NCBI GenBank assembly: GCA_002050275.1
Contig: MWTB01000033.1
Location: 2,108-66,107 of the forward strand
DNA: 64,000 nucleotides
Origin: Anaerolineae bacterium UTCFX1
Lineage (GTDB): Bacteria; Chloroflexota; Anaerolineae; Anaerolineales; Villigracilaceae
Direction: 5' to 3'
A program made the translations under genes and the position numbers. Shown piece after piece: positions 56,860-64,000 of this stretch. Below the pieces are notes generated by a model. It searched no databases. It was not told the origin of the DNA and worked only from the letters and a program-made list of their open reading frames with translations. The stretch's first letter is position 1. Each line of letters starts with the position of its first letter.

Positions 56860-58353
56860 ATGTCTGAAAAAATGGATCAACTGAAAGCCATCTTGGGCGA
56901 AGTGTCTGATATTGGACGCGCCGCCGCCGTGTTAGGCTGGGATCAACAAGTGAACATGCCGCCGGGCGGGGGCGAGGCGCGCGGCCGACAGCTTGGCACA
57001 TTAGGCAAGATTGCGCAAGAGAAATTCATCGCCGACGAAGTCGGTCAGCTGCTCGACGACCTAAAATCGGAATTTGGACCCGACTCCGACGAAGCCGCGA
57101 TGATTCGCGTCGCCGCAAGAGGCTACGAAAAAGCGAAGCGCGTGCCGCCTTCCTTCATTGTTGAGCAGGCAGTCGTTACAGCGAAAGCCTTTGACGCGTG
57201 GGTTGAAGCCAAAGCGAAATCGGATTTTTCGATCTTCCAGCCGCACCTTGAAAAGGTCGTTGAATTAGTTCGCAAATACGTATCCTTCCACCCGAAAGCC
57301 GATCATCCGTATGATACGCTGCTCGACGACTTCGAACCCGGTATGAAGACTTCCGACGTACAAGCGATCTTCGATGAATTGCGTCCGCAGCAAGTGGAGC
57401 TGATCAAAGCCATCGCCGCGAGCAAACAAGTGAAAGACGATTTCCTGCACAGAAAATATAACGAAAAGAAAGTGTGGGATTTCAGCGAAACGATCATTAA
57501 GCGCTTTGGCTATGATTTCAATCGCGGCAGGCAAGATAAAGCGCCGCATCCCTTTGAAACGACCTTTAGCGTTAACGATGTGCGCATTACGAATCGCTTT
57601 GAAACCGACAACCCGCTCGCCACGCTGTTCAGCGCCATGCACGAATCGGGGCATGCCATGTATGAACAGGGCGTCAACCCAGCGTACGAACGCACGGCGT
57701 TGGAAAGCGGCGCCTCGCTTGCCATTCACGAATCGCAATCGCGCATGTGGGAAAATATTGTCGGGCGCTCGTTTCCTTTTTGGGAACACTTCTACCCTGC
57801 ATTGAAGAAACTTTTCCCTTCGCAATTAGACGGCGTGGGAGTTCGCGCCTTCTATAAGGGCATCAATAAAGTCGAGCCTTCCTTCATTCGCGTCAACGCC
57901 GATGAAGCTACGTACAACCTGCACATCATGTTGCGACTCGAACTAGAGATCGCTATGGTTGAAGGCAAGGTCAACGTAAAAGACCTGCCCGAAATTTGGA
58001 ACGCGAAAATGCAAGAATATCTCGGCGTTGTTCCGCCAAATGATGCAAAGGGCGTTTTACAAGACGTTCATTGGTCGGGCGGCTCCATCGGCTACTTCTC
58101 CACATACGCGTTGGGTAATTTAGTCTCCGCGCAATTGTGGGAAAAGATCGAAAAAGACATCAAAGGTCTGGACGAGAAATTCCGCAAGGGCGATTTCAGC
58201 GAATTGCTCGGCTGGCTTCACAAGAACATTCATCAATACGGTCGCAAGTTTGAACCGCAAACGCTGATGCTCAACGTGACCGGCTCCAAGATCACGCCCG
58301 CGCCATACGTCCGCTATCTGAAAAAGAAATACGGCGAAATTTACGGGTTGTAA
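56860..58353 (+). CDS. Metallocarboxypeptidase, M32 family (Taq type)
   Basis: A 497-residue zinc carboxypeptidase. The HEXXH motif is HESGH at residues 261-265, and RTALESGASLAIHESQSRMWEN supplies the next Glu and family motif. The N-terminal helices read LKAILGEVSDIGRAAAVLGWDQQVNMPPGG, typical of M32 (about 500 residues). It trims C-terminal residues from peptides in the cytoplasm. GAAGGAG precedes the ATG. A terminator follows. Confidence 0.95.
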   Translation: MSEKMDQLKAILGEVSDIGRAAAVLGWDQQVNMPPGGGEARGRQLGTLGKIAQEKFIADEVGQLLDDLKSEFGPDSDEAAMIRVAARGYEKAKRVPPSFIVEQAVVTAKAFDAWVEAKAKSDFSIFQPHLEKVVELVRKYVSFHPKADHPYDTLLDDFEPGMKTSDVQAIFDELRPQQVELIKAIAASKQVKDDFLHRKYNEKKVWDFSETIIKRFGYDFNRGRQDKAPHPFETTFSVNDVRITNRFETDNPLATLFSAMHESGHAMYEQGVNPAYERTALESGASLAIHESQSRMWENIVGRSFPFWEHFYPALKKLFPSQLDGVGVRAFYKGINKVEPSFIRVNADEATYNLHIMLRLELEIAMVEGKVNVKDLPEIWNAKMQEYLGVVPPNDAKGVLQDVHWSGGSIGYFSTYALGNLVSAQLWEKIEKDIKGLDEKFRKGDFSELLGWLHKNIHQYGRKFEPQTLMLNVTGSKITPAPYVRYLKKKYGEIYGL

Positions 58354-58373
58354 TCGGCGCATTGTCCCAACGT

Positions 58374-58422
58374 GTCCCGTAGGTTGCCCTTACTAAAAGA
58401 GAAACCTGCGGGACGTTTTTTT
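58374..58422 (+). terminator. Terminator after the M32 gene
   Basis: GTCCCGTAGGTT (58374-58385) pairs with AACCTGCGGGAC (58403-58414) with one mismatch and is followed by seven T. The next start codon is only 10 bases beyond the T run. Confidence 0.85.
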
Positions 58423-58432
58423 GCCTGACTAC

Positions 58433-59341
58433 ATGAAACGACTCCTTCTGCTCGCCACTCTTCTCGGACTGTTAGCCGGGTGCGCCGCTCCGGCTTCGAA
58501 CCCCATCCCGACTGCGATTCCGCTCGAAGTTCTGCCGACTATTATCGCGCAAACAGCGGAATCGGCGAACCTTGCCGCGACCGAGATCTTCATCGCGCAA
58601 GCGGCTCTGGTAACGCCGACGAAAACGCTCAAACCGACTGCGACATTCACTCTTGCCCCAACGCTGACCAGCACATCGATCCCCGGCCACAAACAATCCG
58701 CCATCCTGATAACTTCGCCGGGACAAATGTCCAAAGTGGTCTCGCCGATCACGTTGAGGATGACTATTGCAGTAGGCGCCAGCAAACTTGTACAAGTGGA
58801 CTTATACGGCGAGGACGGGCGTCTGCTCACGCGCACGCTCAAACGCAATGTGCCGACTTCGTTGCGCGGCATTCCACAGACGATCCAAGTGGCATTTGAA
58901 ATTCAATCCGCATCGGAGTTGGGACGGCTCTCTGTCAGCACGCAAGATGAGCATGGGCGCATACAATCGCTGAATTCTGTGCGCCTGCTTTTGATGTCGT
59001 CGGGAGAAAATGACATTACCACGCCGGGCAACCCATCCGAGCCGATAAAGATATTCAACCCTGTGCCGAAAGAAACTCCTTCGGGCGGCATGCTCAATTT
59101 GCGCATGGACCTGTGGCCCTTCAACCTTAATTCGACGATCGTGGAGTTGGTTGATCCTGCGGGAAAGATAATTGGATCGCGCATCGTTGCGGTGGAACGC
59201 CTTGACCCGCAGATGGTCGAGACGACGATTCCCTATAAGATTTCCGAACCGACGACGGCGCGGCTGATCGTCCGGCAGAATGACGACCGCATCTCCGGCT
59301 TGTTTTACTTATACAGCCAGGAAATTTCGCTCGAACCATAA
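58433..59341 (+). CDS. Lipoprotein of unknown function
   Basis: A 302-residue lipoprotein with signal LLLLATLLGLLAGCAAP (Cys 17). A linker rich in Thr/Pro/Ala to about residue 85 is followed by an extracytoplasmic beta-rich region in two parts: SAILITSPGQMSKVVSPITL, and PSGGMLNLRMDLWPFNLNSTIV. These look like Ig- or Gmad-like domains, but the match is by texture only. A TTG 12 bases upstream is in frame; the ATG is preferred. The start directly follows a terminator, so it must depend on read-through or its own unseen promoter. Confidence 0.7.
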   Translation: MKRLLLLATLLGLLAGCAAPASNPIPTAIPLEVLPTIIAQTAESANLAATEIFIAQAALVTPTKTLKPTATFTLAPTLTSTSIPGHKQSAILITSPGQMSKVVSPITLRMTIAVGASKLVQVDLYGEDGRLLTRTLKRNVPTSLRGIPQTIQVAFEIQSASELGRLSVSTQDEHGRIQSLNSVRLLLMSSGENDITTPGNPSEPIKIFNPVPKETPSGGMLNLRMDLWPFNLNSTIVELVDPAGKIIGSRIVAVERLDPQMVETTIPYKISEPTTARLIVRQNDDRISGLFYLYSQEISLEP

Positions 59342-59342
59342 C

Positions 59343-59370
59343 TTGCGAAAACAGAGCGGGATGGTATAAT
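59343..59370 (+). promoter_or_regulatory. tRNA-Pro promoter
   Basis: TTGCGA (59343-59348), 16-base spacer, TATAAT (59365-59370), 12 bases before the tRNA. Confidence 0.7.
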
Positions 59371-59382
59371 TCGCACGCTTTT

Positions 59383-59456
59383 CGGGGTGTGGCTCAGACC
59401 GGTAGAGCGCACGGTTCGGGTCCGTGAGGTCCCGGGTTCAAATCCCGGCACCCCGA
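59383..59456 (+). tRNA. tRNA-Pro (anticodon CGG)
   Basis: A 74-base cloverleaf. The acceptor CGGGGTG pairs with CACCCCG; the D-arm holds GGCTCAGACCGGTAGAGC; the anticodon stem CACGG/CCGTG encloses TTCGGGT with anticodon CGG; the T-arm is CCGGGTTCAAATCCCGG. The discriminator is A and CCA is not encoded. The C1-G72 pair fits bacterial tRNA-Pro. Confidence 0.95.
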
Positions 59457-59461
59457 CAGCG

Positions 59462-59488
59462 AAAGGACTCCATGCATGGGAGTCCTTT
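59462..59488 (+). terminator. Terminator after tRNA-Pro
   Basis: AAAGGACTC and GAGTCCTTT flank CATGCATG and are followed by T residues. Confidence 0.8.
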
Positions 59489-59518
59489 TTATTTGCCTGA
59501 CAGGCGGACGAGCGTTTG

Positions 59519-59547
59519 TTGTCAGCGCGGCGTATGGTTGATACAAT
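59519..59547 (+). promoter_or_regulatory. Promoter of the aldolase-like gene
   Basis: TTGTCA (59519-59524), 17-base spacer, TACAAT (59542-59547) with an extended TGA. The ATG is 9 bases further on, giving a nearly leaderless mRNA. Confidence 0.65.
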
Positions 59548-59556
59548 AGCGGCACG

Positions 59557-60366
59557 ATGACAGATATTCAATTAGATCAGATTTTCAAACACATGGGCGA
59601 AGCGGGCAAACGCCTGTATGAGATGAACGCCGCCGAGGGCGCGGCGGGCAATATTTCCGTTTGTGTGCGCGCGCCGCTGCATGTAGACCATCTATTTCCA
59701 CAAGTCGAGACGATAGAACTGCCGCATCACTCGCCCGAATTAGCCGGTATGTCGGTGATAGTTTCCGGTTCTGGGAGACGGTTGCGCGAGATCGCCGAAG
59801 AACCGCTGGCGAATCTGGCTTGCATCGTTGTGGAGCCGGGCGGGCGACGCGGGAAATTGCTCACTTCGCCGCGCCGTTCGTTTCAACGCGTTACCAGCGA
59901 GTTCAACTCGCATTTGGGCGTCCACGCCGACCGAATGCGCGACGGCACGCTTCTTTTGCACGCCCTTCTACATGCCCAGCCGATCCATTTGACTGCGCTC
60001 AGCCATCGCGCTGAATTTCAAGATGAGAAAACGCTCAATCGCCGCCTGTTGCGTTGGCAGCCGGAGACTATCGCCAATATGCCTGAAGGCATCGGCGCGA
60101 TACCTTTCCTCATGCCCGGTTCCGCTCAGTTGACGACGGAGACTAAACTTGCTTTGCGGATACACCGCATCGTTATCTGGGCGCGGCATGGCGTAATGGC
60201 GCGCGCAGATGAGTCCATTCTCCGCGCTTTGGATTTGATCGAATACGCCGAGACGGCGGCTCATTATGAAATGCTCAGTTTGCTGAGCGGCGGCGCAGGG
60301 GGATTGAATCCCGAAGAGCTGCGAGAAATTGCCGATTTTTGGAAGATTCAACAAACTATTTTTTGA
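59557..60366 (+). CDS. Class II aldolase/adducin-family protein
   Basis: A 269-residue protein of the fuculose/rhamnulose-phosphate aldolase fold. Seen are MGEAGKRLYEMNAAEGAAGNISV, the VSGSGRRLREI loop, SEFNSHLGVHADR, LLLHALLHAQPIHLTALSH (zinc-binding His pair expected) and IVIWARHGVMARADESI (third His). Length and the ERxx order suit rhamnulose-1-phosphate aldolase, but other sugar-phosphate substrates are possible. A near-leaderless start is predicted. The Crp/Fnr regulator follows after 65 bases. Confidence 0.78.
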   Translation: MTDIQLDQIFKHMGEAGKRLYEMNAAEGAAGNISVCVRAPLHVDHLFPQVETIELPHHSPELAGMSVIVSGSGRRLREIAEEPLANLACIVVEPGGRRGKLLTSPRRSFQRVTSEFNSHLGVHADRMRDGTLLLHALLHAQPIHLTALSHRAEFQDEKTLNRRLLRWQPETIANMPEGIGAIPFLMPGSAQLTTETKLALRIHRIVIWARHGVMARADESILRALDLIEYAETAAHYEMLSLLSGGAGGLNPEELREIADFWKIQQTIF

Positions 60367-60431
60367 CTTAGTATGCGTTTTTTGGGTTTTAGATTTCGCC
60401 TATGTCGGATAGAACTTAATGATGGTCCAGT

Positions 60432-61133
60432 ATGAGTGAAAATTTCTCTCGAGCCGAGATCCTCTTAAAGCGTTTGCAATCCTTCGATTATCTGCGCGGA
60501 CTGGATGGCGAAACCTTGAGGCGCCTCGCGAATGCGTCTTCGTGGAAAGTCTATGCGCCTGAAGCGGTAATCTTTTGGGAGGGCGATGTCGAATCGAATT
60601 TGTTCTATTTGCAATACGGTTCTCTCAAAGCGTTGAAATCTTCCCCCGACGGACGCAAGCAGGTCTTGCGCTTTATCAACGCGGGCGAAATCTTCAATGA
60701 AATGGGCGCGTTAGCGCATCGCCCCAACCCAGCCACCGCAATTGCATTAGAAGAATCGGGCGTCTGGCTGATTCCGCGTCATGCGCTCGAAGAGATTGTG
60801 TCAACTCACCCGCGAACTGCGATGCAAATTATCGAAAACATGGCGGATAAGATCATCGAATTGGTTACGCTTGCCGCAGACTTATCGTTGAAAACTGTCG
60901 AAGCGCGCTTGGCTACGCTGCTCTTGGAACAAGCCGAAGGAGATGTGATTAAACGCCGCCGCTGGACGAACCAGATTGAACTTGCCGCCCGCCTCGGCAC
61001 TGTCCCGGACGTGTTGAGCCGCGTCATCCGCGACCTGACGAAGGCTGGGCTGATCGAAATAGACCGGCAACAAATCCGCATTATAGACCGTGGAGGCTTG
61101 CTGGCGCGAGCGAAACCAGAAGAGAAACCGTAA
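60432..61133 (+). CDS. Crp/Fnr-family transcription regulator
   Basis: A 233-residue regulator: a cyclic-nucleotide-binding-type beta barrel (VYAPEAVIFWEGDVESNLFYLQYGSLKAL, ILRFINAGEIFNEMGALAHR), a dimer helix, and a C-terminal HTH_Crp (TNQIELAARLGTVPDVLSRVIRDLTKAGLIEIDRQQIRII). There are no N-terminal cysteines, so it is not an iron-sulfur FNR; the effector could be NO through heme, or a nucleotide. It lies before the cupin and 12-TM genes and may control them. Confidence 0.88.
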   Translation: MSENFSRAEILLKRLQSFDYLRGLDGETLRRLANASSWKVYAPEAVIFWEGDVESNLFYLQYGSLKALKSSPDGRKQVLRFINAGEIFNEMGALAHRPNPATAIALEESGVWLIPRHALEEIVSTHPRTAMQIIENMADKIIELVTLAADLSLKTVEARLATLLLEQAEGDVIKRRRWTNQIELAARLGTVPDVLSRVIRDLTKAGLIEIDRQQIRIIDRGGLLARAKPEEKP

Positions 61134-61263
61134 CTGCGGAGAGAAATAATAAAGGGGACTTCCATTGCATTTCTTCCGTTAAAAAGCATGTGGTTTACCC
61201 GACAAAAGTCGGGGCGCAAAATGGGGACAATAGATAGAGTTAGGCATACTGGAAAGGAGATTT

Positions 61264-61575
61264 ATGCCTAACAACTATTTTCCCGAATTGAGATCTAAAG
61301 CCGTCTTTGCCCCTGAAGAACCCCGTCCGCAATTCTTAACCGACACGCCGCAGTTTAAGGCGCTCGTGGCCGGACTTGAGGCTGGGCAACAGATTCCCGT
61401 CCACCCTGCCGAGGCGGCGCTGTATTACTTCCTCGAAGGCGAGGGTTTGATTACCGTTGACGATGAGACCTTCGACGTTAAACCCGGCGCCGTCGTCATT
61501 GCGCCCAGCGGCGCGAAACGCAGCATAATCGCCAAAACACGCGTGATCTTTTTGGGCGTCAAAGGAGCGCAATAA
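61264..61575 (+). CDS. Small cupin protein
   Basis: A 103-residue single-domain cupin. The barrel motif is partly conserved: GQQIPVHPAEAALYYFLEGEG (first motif with His and Glu) and FDVKPGAVVIAPSGAKRSI (second, with the usual His lost). It may bind a metal through fewer ligands. AAGGAG precedes the ATG, and the stop overlaps the start of the 12-TM gene (TAATG). The 130-bp gap upstream has a CCCGAC/GTCGGG hairpin. Confidence 0.8.
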   Translation: MPNNYFPELRSKAVFAPEEPRPQFLTDTPQFKALVAGLEAGQQIPVHPAEAALYYFLEGEGLITVDDETFDVKPGAVVIAPSGAKRSIIAKTRVIFLGVKGAQ

Positions 61576-62759
61576 TGCCTATTCCTTACCTTATCACTAC
61601 GCTGCTCTATACCTTCGTCGCTATCCTCATGGCGGCGGACGCCTCCTTCGTTAGCTGGAACCTGTTAGCCGCGTTTCCCGCCTTGCGATGGGTGCGCGTC
61701 CACTTCATTACGCTTGGGATTCTTTCTCAGGCAATCTTCGGACTTTTGCCTGGGTTGGTTGCATTGTTTGTTAAAAAGGCGAAGCCTGTTATGCGTTGGG
61801 ACGTCTGGCTGACTCTCAACACGGGTTTTATCGCGCTCATCGCGGGATTCTCCGGCGTCAACCACGCTATGATCTTTGCGGGCGGCACGCTGATCTTTAT
61901 CTCTGCCTTGCTGCTCTTCCTCCAACTTTGGGCTTTACGAGGCGGCGACGCGCCTGCCTCGCTCAAATTCTACATTGCAGGTCTGTTCTACCTGTTGGTC
62001 GGCGTCATTATCGGCACAGGCTTGTGGCTCAATTGGAGCGATGCGCTCTATATCAAAATTCCGCTTGAAGTGCATATTCACGCCAATTCATGGGGCTTTA
62101 TGTCGCTGACCTTTGCAGGGCTGCTCGTGGACTTTATCCCGATGATCGCTGGACGCCCGCTTAGTTCGTCGAAGAATATTACAATCATCTTTTGGTGTAT
62201 GACGCTTGGCGCATTCTTCCTCGTGCTTGGACCGTGGCTGGGCGGCAACCTGCCCGCCACCATCGCAGGCTTGATCTTGCATATCGGCTCAACGGTTTGG
62301 CTTGTCGCTCTGATGGGACGCGCTCTTAAAGCGAGCGGTCATCTCTCGACCGCGGGCGGCTGGCATTTGCTGGCTTCGTATATCTGGATTCTGCTTCCTG
62401 TTCTCATCGCTCCGCTGATTCTAACTCGCCTCATCGCGGCTGGACCCGTGGAAGCGACAGCGCCTCAGCCCTTAATCTACGGTTGGGTCTTGCAATTTGG
62501 CATCGCCCTCATCCCGTACATTGCGCGGCGCACTTTCCTCAAAGAAGAGAATCCGCAACTGGGCGGTTGTTGGGGCAGCCTTACCGCCACCATGTTCGGA
62601 AGCGTCATAATCTGGGTTAGCATTTTCATTCCTGCACCCGCAAAAGGAATTTTGTACGGCGCCGGCTTTGCGCTCTATACCATCGCGCTCATCCATCCGC
62701 TGAAAGAAATGTTCGAAATCACGCGTGCTGGGTTGGAGAAACTTGATCTAGCGCAATAA
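61575..62759 (+). CDS. Twelve-helix membrane protein, NnrS/heme-copper-oxidase-like
   Basis: A 394-residue protein with about twelve transmembrane helices and no large soluble part. Conserved-looking His sites lie in helices or at their ends: RVHFITLGILSQ, VNHAMIFAGG, LEVHIHANSWGFMSL, LILHIGSTVW. This spacing recalls NnrS proteins (NO stress) and heme-copper oxidase subunit I-like proteins; I cannot decide between them. Its start overlaps the cupin stop, and a Crp/Fnr gene lies upstream, which fits a nitrosative-stress or respiratory role. Confidence 0.68.
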   Translation: MPIPYLITTLLYTFVAILMAADASFVSWNLLAAFPALRWVRVHFITLGILSQAIFGLLPGLVALFVKKAKPVMRWDVWLTLNTGFIALIAGFSGVNHAMIFAGGTLIFISALLLFLQLWALRGGDAPASLKFYIAGLFYLLVGVIIGTGLWLNWSDALYIKIPLEVHIHANSWGFMSLTFAGLLVDFIPMIAGRPLSSSKNITIIFWCMTLGAFFLVLGPWLGGNLPATIAGLILHIGSTVWLVALMGRALKASGHLSTAGGWHLLASYIWILLPVLIAPLILTRLIAAGPVEATAPQPLIYGWVLQFGIALIPYIARRTFLKEENPQLGGCWGSLTATMFGSVIIWVSIFIPAPAKGILYGAGFALYTIALIHPLKEMFEITRAGLEKLDLAQ

Positions 62760-62846
62760 GCGAAAAAGACAATGCCGCCGCTTTTGATCTCTTCGCGGCA
62801 TGCTTCAGTAGGCGACAACCGCACCCGTCACGACGCAAGTTAACGC

Positions 62847-62875
62847 TTGCGTTCGTGGGCGTTTAAGTCTATACT
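62847..62875 (+). promoter_or_regulatory. Promoter of the CBS gene with a hairpin at -35
   Basis: TTGCGT (62847-62852), 17-base spacer, TATACT (62870-62875). The -35 box overlaps a CGCAAG/CTTGCG inverted repeat around TTAACG (62834-62851). AAGGAG lies before the ATG at 62906. Confidence 0.55.
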
Positions 62876-62905
62876 CGCGGAAAACCCGGCGATAAGGAGC
62901 GAGCC

Positions 62906-63343
62906 ATGCCTACTGTCCGCGACATGATCCGCAAGAAGGGGAGCCAGATTTACTCGATTTCACCCACCTCCAGCGCGTTGGAAGCCATGAAACTGATGGC
63001 GCAACACAATTTAGGCGCGGTCCTTGTGGTGGAAGAAGGCGTCGTAAAGGGGATTTTATCGGAGCGCGACTGCGTACGCAAACTAGACTTGGAAGGCAAA
63101 ACGGCGAAGAATGCCTTGGTCAAGGAGATCATGACCGCTCGAGTCGTCTCGATTGAAGCGGACGAGGAACTCGAAGCCTGCATGATGTTGATGATCGAAC
63201 GCAACATCCGTCATCTTCCGGTCTACGCGGATGGAAACCTCATGGGCATCCTATCGGTGCGCGACGTCCTGCGCGAAGTGGTGGAAGCGCAGCGTTCCAT
63301 GATCGCTCAACTGGAGCATTACATTACCGGCGGCAGTAGGTAA
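62906..63343 (+). CDS. CBS-domain protein
   Basis: A 145-residue protein of two CBS motifs (about residues 10-60 and 72-125): SISPTSSALEAMKLMAQHNLGAVLVVE with GILSERDCVRKL, and VVSIEADEELEACMMLMIERNIRHLPVY with GILSVRDVLREVVE. CBS pairs bind adenosine nucleotides and usually control a partner. A C-terminal helix is the only extra part. The amidase begins one base after the stop codon and is probably co-transcribed. Confidence 0.92.
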   Translation: MPTVRDMIRKKGSQIYSISPTSSALEAMKLMAQHNLGAVLVVEEGVVKGILSERDCVRKLDLEGKTAKNALVKEIMTARVVSIEADEELEACMMLMIERNIRHLPVYADGNLMGILSVRDVLREVVEAQRSMIAQLEHYITGGSR

Positions 63344-63344
63344 G

Positions 63345-64000
63345 ATGATTCTGCCGGAGTGGACAATTGCCGAACTTCGGCAAAAACTAGATGCGGGGGA
63401 ATTGAGCGCGCGCCAACTAACCGCCTTATATTTGGAGCGTATCGAAGCGATTGACAAGAACGGTCCGCATATTAACTCGATCATCGAGATTAATCCAGAT
63501 GCGCTAAACATCGCCGATCGGTTGGATGCGGAACGCGACGCGAAAAAGCGGGGCGCGTTGCACGGTATTCCGATTCTACTCAAAGATAATATTGACACGC
63601 GCGATCATATGCAGACGACCTCCGGCTCGCTCGCGCTGGAGGGGAATTTTGCCGCCAAAGACGCATTTATCGTCAAACGCCTTCGTAAAGCGGGCGCGGT
63701 AATCCTCGGTAAGACCAACTTGAGCGAGTGGGCGAATTTCCGCTCGAAGCGTTCGGTTAGTGGATGGTCGTCGCGCGGCGGTTTGACGCGCAACCCTTAC
63801 GCCTTGGATCGCTCGGCGTGCGGATCGTCTTCCGGATCGGGCGCGGCGATCGCGGCAAACCTATCTGTTGCGGCGGTCGGCACCGAAACCGACGGCTCGA
63901 TCGTCTGCCCTGCGCAGACAAATGGAATCGTAGGCATCAAGCCGACGCTCGGTTTGTTGAGCCGAAGCGGAATTATCCCTGTAGCGCGAAGCCAAGATAC
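63345..64000 (+). CDS. Amidase (GatA-like amidase signature family), N-terminal part
   Basis: The first 218 codons of an amidase; the gene runs off the right edge. The family catalytic triad is visible: the Lys in HGIPILLKDNI, the cis-Ser in CGSSSGSGAA, and the nucleophile Ser in GTETDGSIVCPAQ. The family includes GatA of the tRNA amidotransferase and free amidases. The lone position after a CBS gene suggests a free amidase, but this cannot be settled from the part seen. Confidence 0.9.
   Translation, partial: MILPEWTIAELRQKLDAGELSARQLTALYLERIEAIDKNGPHINSIIEINPDALNIADRLDAERDAKKRGALHGIPILLKDNIDTRDHMQTTSGSLALEGNFAAKDAFIVKRLRKAGAVILGKTNLSEWANFRSKRSVSGWSSRGGLTRNPYALDRSACGSSSGSGAAIAANLSVAAVGTETDGSIVCPAQTNGIVGIKPTLGLLSRSGIIPVARSQD

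Noticed and set aside
59305-59571. An open frame across the tRNA-Pro gene giving VPGFEPGTSRTRT
   Set aside because: This peptide is the well-known false translation of a tRNA gene and its flank, not a protein.

Overview
The window reads as a stretch of chromosome from a bacterium of the phylum Chloroflexota, most likely class Anaerolineae. This is an inference from gene content: a B12-dependent ribonucleotide reductase with its own NrdR, many secreted lipoproteins with Thr/Pro-rich linkers, an NBR1-type Ig-like lipoprotein, a LysM/CAP surface protein, short dispersed repeats, and -10 boxes placed directly against start codons. No rRNA, CRISPR array, prophage or insertion sequence with a transposase was seen. 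One tRNA gene (tRNA-Pro, anticodon CGG) is present.

Layout. 1-5.2 kb: start of a sugar-type ABC ATPase, the decayed end of an EamA transporter, a metallo-beta-lactamase-fold hydrolase, a small unknown protein, a large membrane glycosyltransferase and mutY. 5.2-7.1 kb: rnj (ribonuclease J) on the minus strand, with a promoter and an intrinsic terminator inside its own leader. 7.1-11.5 kb: a hydrolase/acyl-CoA ligase fusion, a second alpha/beta hydrolase, and two membrane-anchored proteins. 11.6-14.9 kb: nrdR and nrdJ. 15-20.5 kb: a beta-propeller, a VapBC-type toxin-antitoxin pair under a 32-bp palindrome, a CAP/LysM protein, an SDR operon and an NBR1 lipoprotein. 20.6-24.5 kb: cysteine desulfurase, a sulfatase-like membrane protein and mnmA; the desulfurase and MnmA together fit tRNA 2-thiouridine synthesis. 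24.6-34.7 kb: S9 peptidase, DedA, VanZ-like protein, penicillin acylase, glycosyltransferase and a starch-binding-like lipoprotein. 34.7-38.4 kb: a minus-strand housekeeping run fabG, Asp23/Gls24, nusB, tatA/B, tatC.

38.4-43.8 kb is an accessory island, visibly more A/T-rich than its surroundings. It holds a stand-alone LuxR-type helix-turn-helix, a truncated second copy of it, an exact 40-bp repeat that leads into two promoters, several exported proteins of unknown function (one DUF2690-like), a ten-cysteine protein resembling the last half of an M23 peptidase, a frameshifted MauE-like membrane protein, a MauD-like membrane stub and a secreted beta-propeller. This is the best candidate for an undescribed system, but nothing in the sequence fixes its function.

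43.8-64 kb: a polyamine-synthase-like membrane protein, PaiB, a tail-anchored protein built from seven 15-residue repeats, ribosomal protein L25, a Nudix enzyme, TrmI, a DsbA-like/cyclophilin fusion without the CxxC, a metallopeptidase-like protein, a MacAB-type efflux system, a phosphoglycerate dehydrogenase, an M32 carboxypeptidase, tRNA-Pro, an aldolase-like protein, a Crp/Fnr-cupin-12TM cassette, a CBS protein and the start of an amidase.

A recurring feature is a strong, usually extended -10 box 6-9 bases from the start codon with no ribosome binding site. At least seven genes show it, which suggests that leaderless transcription is common in this organism.
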